NCBI GenBank assembly: GCA_964483325.1
Contig: CAZAAW010000011.1
Location: 1 to 64,000, forward strand
Origin: CAZAAW01 sp964483325
Lineage (GTDB): Bacteria; Pseudomonadota; Alphaproteobacteria; Rhizobiales; Kaistiaceae
Direction: 5' to 3'
Length of the DNA stretch: 64,000 bases
Shown here: piece after piece, positions 9,934 to 18,801 of the stretch
Layout: each line of letters starts with the position of its first letter
Numbering within the stretch: the stretch's first letter is position 1
The notes under the pieces: generated by a model
What the model was told of the DNA's origin: nothing
The model's database searches: none
The model's input: only the letters and a program-made list of their open reading frames with translations
Position numbers and translations under genes: made by a program

Positions 9934-10812
9934 TCAACTTGTCGCGTCCGGCTGCAGCAGGGTGGCGACGACTTCTTCCATGCGTTGCTGCCAGGGCCAG
10001 GCGCCGAAACCGAAGGTGGCAACGAACCGGGCGCTCGACAGGCGCGAATTGGCCGGCCGCCGCGCCGGCGTCGGATAATCGGCCGTGGCGATGGCGTCGA
10101 CCGGCGGCTGCCGGCCGGTATGGCGGGCCTGCGCCGCGACGATGGCGGTGGCGAAGCCGTGCCAGGAGGTGCTGCCTTCGCCGGCAAAATGGTAGAGCCC
10201 GAAGGGCGCATCGGCGGCGAGGAGGCGCGGCGCGATACGGACGATGGCGCCAGCGATGTCGGCGCTGCCGGTCGGGCAGCCGACCTGGTCGGCGACGACG
10301 CGCAGTCGGTCGCGCTCGGCGGCAAGCCGCAGCATCGTCTTGAGGAAATTGCTGCCATGGATGCCGTAGACCCAGGCGGTGCGCAGGATAACGTGGCGCG
10401 GCGCCTGGCGCACGGCAAGCTCGCCGGCGAGCTTGGAGGCGCCGTAGACGCCGAGCGGCGCCGTCGGGTCGTCCTCGTCATAGGCTTCCGCCTTGCTGCC
10501 GTCGAAGACATAGTCGGTCGAGATATGCACCAGCGGCAGGCGGCGCGCGTCGCACAGCTCGGCCAGCACCGCCGGCCCTTCGGCATTGGCGCGATAGGCA
10601 GCCTCCGGCTCGCTCTCGGCCTGGTCGACGCGGGTATAGGCGGCGGCATTGACCACCACCTGCGGCGCGGTCTGGTCGAGACAGGCGGCGACCGCGGCGG
10701 CATCGGCGATGTCGAGCTCGGCATGGCCGCGGCCGACGGCATCGGCGCCGGCCAGCCTGCAGAGATCGCGCCCGACCTGACCGCCGGCGCCGAGGACGAG
10801 GAGCCGGGTCAC
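9934..10812 (-). CDS. rfbD: dTDP-4-dehydrorhamnose reductase
   Basis: A 292-residue cytoplasmic SDR-type enzyme, the last step of dTDP-L-rhamnose synthesis: NADPH-dependent reduction of dTDP-4-keto-rhamnose. It has an N-terminal nucleotide loop LVLGAGGQVGRDL, the STDYVFDG segment, the catalytic YGASK (Tyr and Lys) and AWVYG, all RmlD hallmarks. The GTG start at 10812 overlaps the rfbC stop by four bases, so the two are translationally coupled. Only rfbC and rfbD are here; the synthase and dehydratase genes (rfbA, rfbB) must lie elsewhere. The product would supply rhamnose to the divergent glycan operon. Confidence 0.93.
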   Translation of the reverse strand: MTRLLVLGAGGQVGRDLCRLAGADAVGRGHAELDIADAAAVAACLDQTAPQVVVNAAAYTRVDQAESEPEAAYRANAEGPAVLAELCDARRLPLVHISTDYVFDGSKAEAYDEDDPTAPLGVYGASKLAGELAVRQAPRHVILRTAWVYGIHGSNFLKTMLRLAAERDRLRVVADQVGCPTGSADIAGAIVRIAPRLLAADAPFGLYHFAGEGSTSWHGFATAIVAAQARHTGRQPPVDAIATADYPTPARRPANSRLSSARFVATFGFGAWPWQQRMEEVVATLLQPDATS

Positions 10813-11372
10813 GCGGTGAAGCGGCTGTCGAAGTCGCGCAGCAGCGGCAGCCGGCCGTCCTTCTCCGACAGCGTCGCCTCGCCGGGGTCGACCGGCCAGT
10901 CGATGCCGATCTCCGGGTCGTTCCACAGGATCCCCGCCTCCGCCGAGGGCACATAGTCGCCGTCGACCTTGTAGGAGACGATGGTGTCGGGGACGAGCGT
11001 GCAGAAGCCGTGGGCGAAGCCGCGCGGCACGAAATACTGCTCGCCGCCGTCGGCCGTCAGCGTCGCGCCGCACCAGCGGCCATAGGTCGGCGAGCCACGC
11101 CGGACATCGACCGCCACGTCGAAGACGGCGCCGGCCAGCACGCGCACCAGCTTGGCCTGCGGCGCCGGCGGGTTCTGCAGATGCAGGCCGCGGATGGTGC
11201 CGCGCTTCAGCGACAGCGACTGGTTGTCCTGGACGAAATCGCAGGCGATGCCGGCAGCGCCGTAGACGCTGCGATTGTAGGTCTCACCCATATAGCCGCG
11301 ATGGTCGGGAAAGCGTCTCGTGCCGATGAGGACGACGCCGTCCAGCGGTTGCGGGGTGAAGGTGAAATTCAA
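10809..11372 (-). CDS. rfbC: dTDP-4-dehydrorhamnose 3,5-epimerase
   Basis: A 187-residue cupin-fold epimerase converting dTDP-4-keto-6-deoxyglucose to the L-rhamno configuration. It shows the DHRGYMGETYN segment, the catalytic-histidine region GTIRGLHLQNPP, and QYFVPRGFAHGF, all typical of RmlC. The TTG start at 11372 is chosen for the AGGGG 6 bases upstream and because MNFTFTPQPLDGV matches the usual RmlC N-terminus; the frame stays open further upstream without family similarity. First gene of a two-gene operon with rfbD, divergent from the glycosyltransferase genes. Confidence 0.92.
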   Translation of the reverse strand: MNFTFTPQPLDGVVLIGTRRFPDHRGYMGETYNRSVYGAAGIACDFVQDNQSLSLKRGTIRGLHLQNPPAPQAKLVRVLAGAVFDVAVDVRRGSPTYGRWCGATLTADGGEQYFVPRGFAHGFCTLVPDTIVSYKVDGDYVPSAEAGILWNDPEIGIDWPVDPGEATLSEKDGRLPLLRDFDSRFTA

Positions 11373-11517
11373 CGGATACCCCTGCTGCTTCTGTTTTCTC
11401 GGCCGGACATCGCCAGAAGCCGGCGCTCCGTCAAGCCCGGCCTTTGCCCATTGCGCCGCTTTTCCCACGGCGATAGAGGCTTTAGCGGGGGCCTGAAGAC
11501 GATGATGCGGGGAAATC

Positions 11518-13689
11518 GTGGCACAAGCACCGGCCTTGGCCGGCGCCGGCCCGTGGCAGCGGGACGGCGCCTTCGATGTGCTGCTGATGGCCGACATGGC
11601 GCGCGACGGCGACATAGGCCTCAGGATCGCCGGCGAGATCCGCGCCCTGGCGGAGCTCGGCTACCGCACCGGGTTGATCCATCTGCCGCAGCCGGGCGGC
11701 GGCCGCATCGCCCCTGAAATACAGCGCCAGGTGCGGGCCGGGCTGGCGACGCCGGTCGACCCGGCCGAAGCCGGCGCGGCGCGGCTCCTGGTGGTGCATT
11801 CGGCCTGGACGGTCACCGAGCTGCCGCGGCCGCTGCGCGAGCTTGCCGCCGAACGCATCGTCCTCGTCCTCGACCAGCCGGCCGATTTCGACCTGCGCGC
11901 CCGCGAGCGGCTGTTCGCGCCGCTGTCCTCCTCCATCAGCTGGGCGCCGACAAACCGCTGGGTGCGCGATTCCATCCGGCTGCGCCATCCCGGCCTGTCG
12001 CTGGAGCCCGACGACTGGCTGCCGGTCACCTTCGGCGGCGAGATCGGGCCGCATGCCGGCGTGCGCCAGCGCCCGGCGATCGGCCGCATCAGCACCGGCG
12101 CCTCGGCACAATGGCCGCCGAGCCGCAGCGAGCTGGAGCAGTCGCTGCCCAATGACGGCAGCTGGGAGGTGCGCAGCATCGGCGCGCCGCCGCCGGAGCT
12201 CCTGCCCGACCAGAGTCTCTTCCCCTGGGCGATCTTCGATGCCGGCGCGCTATCGCCGGAGCGCTTCATCCGCGAGCTCGGCGCCTTCGTCTATTTTCCC
12301 GGCAATGCCGTCGGCGAGCTGCCGGAAGCGGCGATCGCCACGGCGCTCGCCGCCGGCCGGCCGGTGCTGCTGCCGCCGCGCCTGCGCATCCGCTTCGGCG
12401 CCGGCCCGGTCTATTGCGATCCGCCCGACGTTGCCGACGAGCTGCGCCGCCTCTTCGCCGATGCCGCCGCACAGGAGGCGCTTGCCGCCGCCGGCCGGCG
12501 CGCCGCGGCCGCCTTCGCCCTGCCGGTCTTTGCCGAGCGCCTCGCCCGCCTTGCCGGCGCGCCGGGCGAGAACGCCGTGCCGGCGGTCGTGCCGCCGCCA
12601 CGCACGCCGCCGCGCGCCCTCTTCCTCACCGCCAACGGCACCGGCCTCGGCCATGTAGCGCGGCTTCTCGCCATCGCCCGCCGCGCTGCCGGCCGCTTCG
12701 AGCCGGTCTTCGCCACCATGGCGCATGCCGCGCCCTTCATCGAGCAGTTCGGCTTTGCCGCCGAATATGTGCCGTCGGCCGCCTATGCCGGCGCCGACCA
12801 GGAGGCATGGGACCGCTGGTTCCGCGTCGAGCTGGAGGAGATGATCGACGCGCATGGCGCCCGCCTCGTCGTGTTCGACGGCAACAATCCGACCCCCGGC
12901 ATCGTCGCGGCGGTGGCCTCGCGCGGCGACTGCCGCTTCGCCTGGGTACGGCGCGGCATGTACGGCACCGCTGCCGCGCCGCATATCGGCAATGCCGCCT
13001 ATTTCGACCTCATCCTCGAGCCGGGCGAGATCGCCGGCGAGCGCGACGGCGGCGTTACGGCGCGGCGGCGCGACGAGGCGAGGCTGATCGACCCGATCCG
13101 TATCCTCGACGAGGACGAGATGCTGCCGGCCGCCGAGGCGAAGGCGGCACTGGGGCTGAGCGGCGAGCGGCCGGCGGTGCTGATCCAGCTCGGCGCCGGC
13201 GCCAATCGCGACATTCTCGGCCTCACCGACAAGCTGATCGGCGAGCTCAACCGGCATCTGTCGGTGGACATCGTTCTCGCCGAATGGGGCAACGCCACCA
13301 CCGGCCTGTCGCTGTGGCCGGGCGTGCGGACGCTGAGCGGCTTTCCCGTGGCGCAGTATTTCAACGCCTTCGCGCTGTCGATCGCCGCCGCCGGCTACAA
13401 CACCTATCACGAGGTCATCGCCGCCGGCCTGCCGACGATCTTCATCCCCAACACTGCGCCGGGCATGGACGACCAGGCCGGCCGTGCCCAGTTCGCCCAG
13501 GAGGCCGGCGCCGCCTTCGAGCTGCCGGAGGACCGCTGGTTCGAGGTGGCGGCGCTGGTCGAAGTGCTGCTCAACGAGCGCGCCGGCGACTATGTCCGCG
13601 ACCGCTGCCGCCTCCTCGCCCGGCCGAACGGCGCCGTCGCGGCGGCCGACGCACTGGCGGCGCTGCTCGGCCCGGGAGCTGCCGCATGA
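11518..13689 (+). CDS. Large glycosyltransferase with MurG-like C-terminal domain
   Basis: A 723-residue cytoplasmic protein with two glycosyltransferase-like halves. Residues about 1-350 resemble a GT-B protein missing clear motifs. Residues about 360-715 contain FLTANGTGLGHVARLLAIA, a GTGLGH-type loop as in MurG/UGT-like GT-B enzymes, and a C-terminal AAAGYNTYHEVIAAGLPTIF segment that fits the nucleotide-sugar binding site. The GTG start at 11518 has GGGGA just upstream. Its stop overlaps the next ATG (ATGA). Given the neighbouring rhamnose and RgpF genes it probably adds sugars to a surface polysaccharide. Donor and acceptor are not deducible. Confidence 0.8.
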   Translation: MAQAPALAGAGPWQRDGAFDVLLMADMARDGDIGLRIAGEIRALAELGYRTGLIHLPQPGGGRIAPEIQRQVRAGLATPVDPAEAGAARLLVVHSAWTVTELPRPLRELAAERIVLVLDQPADFDLRARERLFAPLSSSISWAPTNRWVRDSIRLRHPGLSLEPDDWLPVTFGGEIGPHAGVRQRPAIGRISTGASAQWPPSRSELEQSLPNDGSWEVRSIGAPPPELLPDQSLFPWAIFDAGALSPERFIRELGAFVYFPGNAVGELPEAAIATALAAGRPVLLPPRLRIRFGAGPVYCDPPDVADELRRLFADAAAQEALAAAGRRAAAAFALPVFAERLARLAGAPGENAVPAVVPPPRTPPRALFLTANGTGLGHVARLLAIARRAAGRFEPVFATMAHAAPFIEQFGFAAEYVPSAAYAGADQEAWDRWFRVELEEMIDAHGARLVVFDGNNPTPGIVAAVASRGDCRFAWVRRGMYGTAAAPHIGNAAYFDLILEPGEIAGERDGGVTARRRDEARLIDPIRILDEDEMLPAAEAKAALGLSGERPAVLIQLGAGANRDILGLTDKLIGELNRHLSVDIVLAEWGNATTGLSLWPGVRTLSGFPVAQYFNAFALSIAAAGYNTYHEVIAAGLPTIFIPNTAPGMDDQAGRAQFAQEAGAAFELPEDRWFEVAALVEVLLNERAGDYVRDRCRLLARPNGAVAAADALAALLGPGAAA

Positions 13690-14315
13690 ACCGCCCCGAA
13701 AACATGCCCGATCTCGCCGCCCGCGAGGCGCTCGCCCTGCGCCAGCGCATCGCGCTGCAGCACCGCGCTTTCGCGGCGCTGCGCAAGGCGCTCGACACGG
13801 CGACCGGCGACCGGCCGGTCATCGCCATCGCCCCGCGCCTTGCCGATCGCCCGGCGCCGGTCGCCCAGCCGCAGCCGGTCGCCCCGTCGCCCGCCTGGTG
13901 GCCGGCCTTGCCGCGGCCGGGAACGCCGCTGGCGCCCAATCCCGGCTGGGGCGCCGCGCCGCTTGCCGGCCGCAATGCCCGCGTCGTCGCCGTGGCGCTG
14001 TTCGGCCTGTCCGGCGCGGCGCTGGAACGGATGGTCAACCAGGTCGCCGACCAGCAGGCGGCCATGGGTGATTTCGTGCCGGTCTTCCTCACCGACGCGC
14101 CGGAGACGCGCGTCTTCCGCGAGCACGGCTTCGTCTTCGAATATTTCCCGCCGGCCCTCTACGAGACGCAGGAAGGCCCGGTGAGCACGCCGCGCGCCGA
14201 GCAGCGTCTGCAGCTCATCGAGCAGAAATGGGGCATCGCAGCGCTTGTCGACCTGTCGGCCCCGGATGCCGACGCGGCGGTCCTGGCGGCGGGCGGGAGC
14301 CCGGACGGCGGCTGA
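13686..14315 (+). CDS. Hypothetical protein of the glycan operon
   Basis: A 209-residue soluble protein with an N-terminal helical stretch (LAAREALALRQRIALQHRAF), a proline-rich linker (about residues 60-90) and a C-terminal alpha/beta block starting RNARVVAVALFGLSGAALER. That block reads like the first half of a GT-B fold (VVAVALFGLSG then FVPVFLTD). I see no catalytic motif. It overlaps the upstream glycosyltransferase by four bases and ends 2 bp before the RgpF gene, so it belongs to the operon. Possibly a partner or remnant of a glycosyltransferase. Confidence 0.7.
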   Translation: MNRPENMPDLAAREALALRQRIALQHRAFAALRKALDTATGDRPVIAIAPRLADRPAPVAQPQPVAPSPAWWPALPRPGTPLAPNPGWGAAPLAGRNARVVAVALFGLSGAALERMVNQVADQQAAMGDFVPVFLTDAPETRVFREHGFVFEYFPPALYETQEGPVSTPRAEQRLQLIEQKWGIAALVDLSAPDADAAVLAAGGSPDGG

Positions 14316-14317
14316 CG

Positions 14318-16132
14318 ATGCGCGCCGCGCTCGTCCTCCATCTCCACTATCCCGACATCGCCGTCGCGCTGGTCCGCCGTGTCGCCGCTGCGGCGCCGGA
14401 CATCGACGTCTTCATCACCGGCCCGCAGCCGCTGCCGCCGGGCGTCGCCGATGCCGTCGCCGGCCTGCGCGGCCGCGTAGAGCTCGTGCCGGCCGATGCC
14501 GCCGGCCGCGATGTCGGTCCGTTCCTGGCGGCGCTGCCGCGGCTGGTGGCCGGCGGCTACGATCTCGTCGGCAAGCTCCACACCAAGCGCGGCACCTCCG
14601 GCTACGGCCGGCACTGGCGCGAGGCGCTTGTCGATGCGGTCATCGGCACGCCGGCCAGCGTCGAGGCCATGCTTGCCGCCTTCGCCGCCGATCCCGGCCT
14701 GGCGATGGCCGGCCCGGCCGACCTCTACCTCTCCGCCGACCGCTACATGCTCGGCAACCGCGACCGCCTGCTGGCGCTGGCGCGGATCTGCTTTCCCGGC
14801 AAAATGCTGCCGCCGGACTGGGGCTTCTTCGCTGGCACGATGTTCTGGGCGCGGGTCGCCACGCTGCGACCGCTGCTCGCCCTCGGCGATATCGCCTGGA
14901 CGGACGACGGCGCCCGCGACGGCACCGCCGCCCATGCCGTCGAGCGCCTGTTCGGCCTGCTGCCGGTGATGGCCGGCAGCCGCATCGGCCTCGTCGATGC
15001 CGCCGGCGGGCTCATGGTCACGGCAGCGCCCGGTGAGACCGGCAGCGAGACGCTGGAACGGCGGCTGCTGGCGCTGAAGGAGCGGGCCCGGCCGCCACCG
15101 GCCGACGACGCCACGCTCACCGCCGTGGCGGCGCGCGACAATCCGCTGCTGCACTATCTGCGCCGCGGCGCTGACGACGATTTCGACCCCAACCCGTTCT
15201 TCCACTCCGCCTGGTATGTCGAGAAGAACCCCGACGTCGCCGCCCGCGGCGTCAACCCGCTCGCCCATTATCTCGGCGAGGGCGCCCGCCAGGGCCGGGC
15301 GCCGAGCCCGCTGTTCAGCACGCGCCATTATCGCCAGACGCATCCGCGCCTCCTCGGCAACCCGCTCGCCGACTACCTGACGCGCGGCCGCGCCGCCGGC
15401 GAGGCCGCCCTGCCGCAGCGCCGCGCCGCGGCGCCGCCGTCCGGCTGGCTCGCCGGCCGCGGCCCGCAGCCGGATTTCGACGCCGATGCCGAACGCGCCT
15501 TCCGCCGCCGCATCGCGGCGCTGCCGGCACGGCTGTGGCGCAGCGCCGTGGCGACGGCCGTCAGCGTCGTCCTGCCGGCAAGCGAAGCCGGACCGGCCCT
15601 CGATGCAGCGATCGCCGCGGTGCTGGCGCAGGACCACGCGGCGCTGGAGCTGCTGGTGATCGGCGCCCCGGACGGCAGCGTGAGGGCGCGCGACCGCCGT
15701 CTCCGCCTGCTGCCGGCGCCGCCGGGCGGCGTTGCGGCCTGGCGTCAGGCAGGGCTCGCCGCCGCCACCGGCGCCCTCGTCGCCCATATCGCGCCGGGCG
15801 ACCGCTGGCGGCCGGATTTCCTGTCGCTGATGACCGCCTGGCTGGCGGCCGACGAGCTCGACTGCGGCTGCTGCGCCGTCGCCCTGACGCGCGCCGGTGC
15901 CGTTGCCGGCTACCTTGCCGACCAGGTCGATCCGGCGGCGCCGGAGATGCCGCTCGCCGCCATCGTCCACCGCCGTGCCGTCGCCACCGGACTGGGGCCG
16001 CTGCGCGACAGCGCCTTCCTGCGCCATGTGCTCGGCGCCGACCGCACCGGCTTTGCCTGCTTCGTCGGGGTCGAGACGCCGGCGCCGCAGGACCTGGCGG
16101 CCGCCGCGCCGCAAAGCGCCCAGCCCGCCTGA
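14318..16132 (+). CDS. RgpF-like rhamnan synthesis protein fused to a GT2-like domain
   Basis: A 604-residue protein. Residues 1-230 match the rhamnan synthesis protein F family, with AGRDVGPFLAALP, the conserved KLHTKRG and DWGFFAGTMFWAR. Residues about 285-370 hold two copies of a motif around HSAWYVEKNPDVAARGVNPL that often links domains in rhizobial glycosyltransferases. Residues about 400-590 look like a GT2 fold (VSVVLPASEAGPALDAAIAA) but lack a clear DxD. The ATG at 14318 follows the preceding stop by 2 bp. With rfbC and rfbD nearby, a role in building a rhamnose-containing surface glycan is a fair inference. Confidence 0.82.
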   Translation: MRAALVLHLHYPDIAVALVRRVAAAAPDIDVFITGPQPLPPGVADAVAGLRGRVELVPADAAGRDVGPFLAALPRLVAGGYDLVGKLHTKRGTSGYGRHWREALVDAVIGTPASVEAMLAAFAADPGLAMAGPADLYLSADRYMLGNRDRLLALARICFPGKMLPPDWGFFAGTMFWARVATLRPLLALGDIAWTDDGARDGTAAHAVERLFGLLPVMAGSRIGLVDAAGGLMVTAAPGETGSETLERRLLALKERARPPPADDATLTAVAARDNPLLHYLRRGADDDFDPNPFFHSAWYVEKNPDVAARGVNPLAHYLGEGARQGRAPSPLFSTRHYRQTHPRLLGNPLADYLTRGRAAGEAALPQRRAAAPPSGWLAGRGPQPDFDADAERAFRRRIAALPARLWRSAVATAVSVVLPASEAGPALDAAIAAVLAQDHAALELLVIGAPDGSVRARDRRLRLLPAPPGGVAAWRQAGLAAATGALVAHIAPGDRWRPDFLSLMTAWLAADELDCGCCAVALTRAGAVAGYLADQVDPAAPEMPLAAIVHRRAVATGLGPLRDSAFLRHVLGADRTGFACFVGVETPAPQDLAAAAPQSAQPA

Positions 16133-16239
16133 CCGTCCGGCCGCCGGTCATTTGCGGTCGCCGCGATACCTGCCTTAAGCTTTCGCCACCGGCTCACGGA
16201 GAGCCGCGCATTTCCCTCTCTCTGCACAGGAGCACGGCT

Positions 16240-17838
16240 ATGCGTCTGGTTCCCCTGGGTTCCCTTCTCGCCGCCCTCGTGGCGACGCTCGGTCCCGTTG
16301 CCGTCACGGCGCCCGCCGCGGCGCAGGTGGTCTACAACCGCGGCAACGACGCCGATCCCGAGACGCTCGACCAGCACAAGACCTCGACCATCGCCGAGGC
16401 GCATATCCTGCGCGATCTCTATGAGGGGCTGGTGGTCTACGACGCGGCCGGCGAGATCGTCCCCGGCGTCGCCACCGAATGGCAGGTGTCGCAGGACGGC
16501 CTCACCTACACCTTCCGGCTGCGGCCGGACGCGAAATGGTCGAACGGCGATCCGGTCGTCGCCGACGATTTCGTCTTCTCCTATCGCCGCATCATGGACC
16601 CGGCGACCGCCGCCAAATACGCCAACGTCCTCTTCCCGATCAAGAATGCGGAGAAGGTCAACAAGGGCGAGGTGCCGGTCGACCAGCTCGGCGTGCGCGC
16701 CGTCGACGCCCATACGCTGGAGATCACGCTGGAGAACCCGACCGCCTATTTCCTCCAGCTCCTCACCCACACCACCAGCCTGCCGGTGCATCCGGCGACC
16801 GTGCAGGCGCTCGGCGACGGGTTCGTCAGGCCCGGCAGCATGGTCTCCAACGGCGCCTATACGCTCCAGTCCTTCACGCCCAACGACAAGATCGTCCTCA
16901 CCAGGAACGCCAATTTCCACGACGCTGCCAATGTCGCCATCGACAGCGTCGTCTATTTCCCCATGCAGGACCGCTCGGCCTGCCTGCGCCGCTTCGAGGC
17001 CGGCGAGATCCTCTCCTGCTCCGACGTGCCGGCCGAGCAGATGGATTACGTCAAGGAGAAGCTGGGCGACGCCTTCCACAACGCGCCCTATCTCGGCACC
17101 TATTATTACGCCGTCGACACCCGCAAGGCGCCCTTCAGCGACGTGCGCGTCCGCCAGGCGCTGTCGATGGCGATCGACCGCGACTATCTCGCCAACGACA
17201 TCTGGGCCGGCACCATGGTGGCGGCGACCTCCTTCGTGCCGCCCGGCATCGGCAATTACGGCGAGCCGGCGCAGTTCGATTTCGCCCAGACGCCGATGCT
17301 CGACCGCGAGGACCGCGCCAGGGCGCTGCTCGCCGAGGCGGGCTTTGGCGACGGCAATCCGCTGAAGGTCGAGATCCGCTTCAACATCAGCGAGAACCAC
17401 CGCAACACCGCGACGGCCATCGCCGACATGTGGAAGGAGATCGGCGTCGAGACGACGCTGCTCGCCCAGGAGAGCGCCAGCTTCTATCCCTATCTGCAGC
17501 AGGGCGGTGAATTCCAGCTCGCCCGCGCCGGCTGGATTGCCGACTATTCCGACCCGCAGAACTTCCTGTTCATGCTGGAGAGCAACAATCCCAGCTTCAA
17601 CTACGCCCATTACAGCAACCCGGACTATGACGCGCTGATGCAGCAGGCGGCGACCGAGACCGACCTCGACAAGCGTGCCGAAATCCTGAAGCAGGCCGAG
17701 ACCTTCGTCGTCACCGACGCGCCGTTCATCCCGCTGATGTATTACGGCTCGCTCAGCCTCGTTTCGCCGCGCCTGCACGGCTGGGCCGACAACCTGCCGA
17801 ACGTCCACGCGACACGCTGGATGAGCATCGGCGACTGA
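16240..17838 (+). CDS. Peptide ABC transporter substrate-binding protein (OppA family)
   Basis: A 532-residue periplasmic binding protein of family 5. It has a signal peptide cleaved near APAAAQ, then NRGNDADPETLDQHKTS, DLYEGLVVYD, the permease-contact style DDFVFSYRRIMDP and RQALSMAIDRDYL, as in OppA. AGGAG lies before the ATG at 16240. It is first in an operon with two permeases and a fused ATPase. Oligopeptides are the likely cargo, judged from the family only. Confidence 0.92.
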   Translation: MRLVPLGSLLAALVATLGPVAVTAPAAAQVVYNRGNDADPETLDQHKTSTIAEAHILRDLYEGLVVYDAAGEIVPGVATEWQVSQDGLTYTFRLRPDAKWSNGDPVVADDFVFSYRRIMDPATAAKYANVLFPIKNAEKVNKGEVPVDQLGVRAVDAHTLEITLENPTAYFLQLLTHTTSLPVHPATVQALGDGFVRPGSMVSNGAYTLQSFTPNDKIVLTRNANFHDAANVAIDSVVYFPMQDRSACLRRFEAGEILSCSDVPAEQMDYVKEKLGDAFHNAPYLGTYYYAVDTRKAPFSDVRVRQALSMAIDRDYLANDIWAGTMVAATSFVPPGIGNYGEPAQFDFAQTPMLDREDRARALLAEAGFGDGNPLKVEIRFNISENHRNTATAIADMWKEIGVETTLLAQESASFYPYLQQGGEFQLARAGWIADYSDPQNFLFMLESNNPSFNYAHYSNPDYDALMQQAATETDLDKRAEILKQAETFVVTDAPFIPLMYYGSLSLVSPRLHGWADNLPNVHATRWMSIGD

Positions 17839-17877
17839 TCCGCCGGCACAGGCGGGGCCGATCAGGGGGCGGCGATC

Positions 17878-18801
17878 ATGGGGCGCTACGTGCTGCGCCG
17901 ACTGCTGGTCGCCGTCCCGACGCTTTTCGCCATCGTCACGATCGCCTTCTTCGCCATCCGCGTCGCGCCGGGCGGACCGTTCAACCTAGAGCGGCCGCTC
18001 GACCCGGCGGTGATGGCCAATCTCAACCGAATCTTCCATCTCGACGAGCCGCTGTGGCGGCAATATCTCTTCTATCTCGGCAACCTGCTGCGCGGCGATC
18101 TCGGGCCCAGCTTCGTCTTCCGCGATTTCACCGTCGCCGATCTCTTCGCCTCCGGCCTGCCGGCCTCGGTGCAGCTCGGCACGGCAGCGCTGCTCCTGGC
18201 GACGGTCTTCGGCGTCGCCCTTGGCGCCGTCGCGGCGCTCCACCAGAACCGCGGCGCCGACCATGCCGTCGTCGGCCTCGCCACCTTCGGCATCACCATC
18301 CCGCCCTTCGTCGTGGCGCCGGTGCTGTCGCTGCTGTTCGGCGTCTGGCTCGGCTGGCTGCCGGCCGGCGGCTGGGGCGACGGGGCGCTCGCCAACAAGA
18401 TCCTGCCGGTGGTGACGCTGGCGCTGCCGCAGATCGCCGTCATCACCCGCCTCACCCGCGGCGCCATGATCGAGGCGCTGCGCTCCAACCATGTGCGCAC
18501 GGCGCGCGCCAACGGCCTGCCGGTGTGGAACGTCGTCTTCCTGCACGCCCTGCGCAGCGCCGTCCTGCCGGTCGTCTCCTATCTCGGGCCGATCGCCGCC
18601 GCCCTCCTCACTGGCTCGATCATCGTCGAGACGATCTTCGGCATTCCCGGCGTCGGCCGCTATTTCGTCCAGGCGGCGCTCGCCCGCGACTACACGCTGG
18701 TGATGGGGACGGTGATCGTCATCGCCGTCTTCATCCTCGTCTTCAACCTGCTGGTCGACATCGTCTATGCGCTTGTCGACCCGCGCATCCGCTACGACTG
18801 A
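17878..18801 (+). CDS. Peptide ABC transporter permease (OppB type)
   Basis: A 307-residue inner-membrane permease with six predicted membrane helices, an N-terminal RYVLRRLLVAVPTLFAIVTI helix typical of the DppB/OppB family, and the EAA loop near RTARANGLPVWNVVFLHALR. It forms the channel with the next gene product. The stop codon shares one base with the oppC start (TGATG). Confidence 0.93.
   Translation: MGRYVLRRLLVAVPTLFAIVTIAFFAIRVAPGGPFNLERPLDPAVMANLNRIFHLDEPLWRQYLFYLGNLLRGDLGPSFVFRDFTVADLFASGLPASVQLGTAALLLATVFGVALGAVAALHQNRGADHAVVGLATFGITIPPFVVAPVLSLLFGVWLGWLPAGGWGDGALANKILPVVTLALPQIAVITRLTRGAMIEALRSNHVRTARANGLPVWNVVFLHALRSAVLPVVSYLGPIAAALLTGSIIVETIFGIPGVGRYFVQAALARDYTLVMGTVIVIAVFILVFNLLVDIVYALVDPRIRYD

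Noticed and set aside
12414..13685. Upstream in-frame extension of the 209-residue glycan-operon protein
   Set aside because: The extension overlaps the glycosyltransferase gene in another frame and is Arg-rich; the ATG at 13686 overlapping the previous stop is the natural start.
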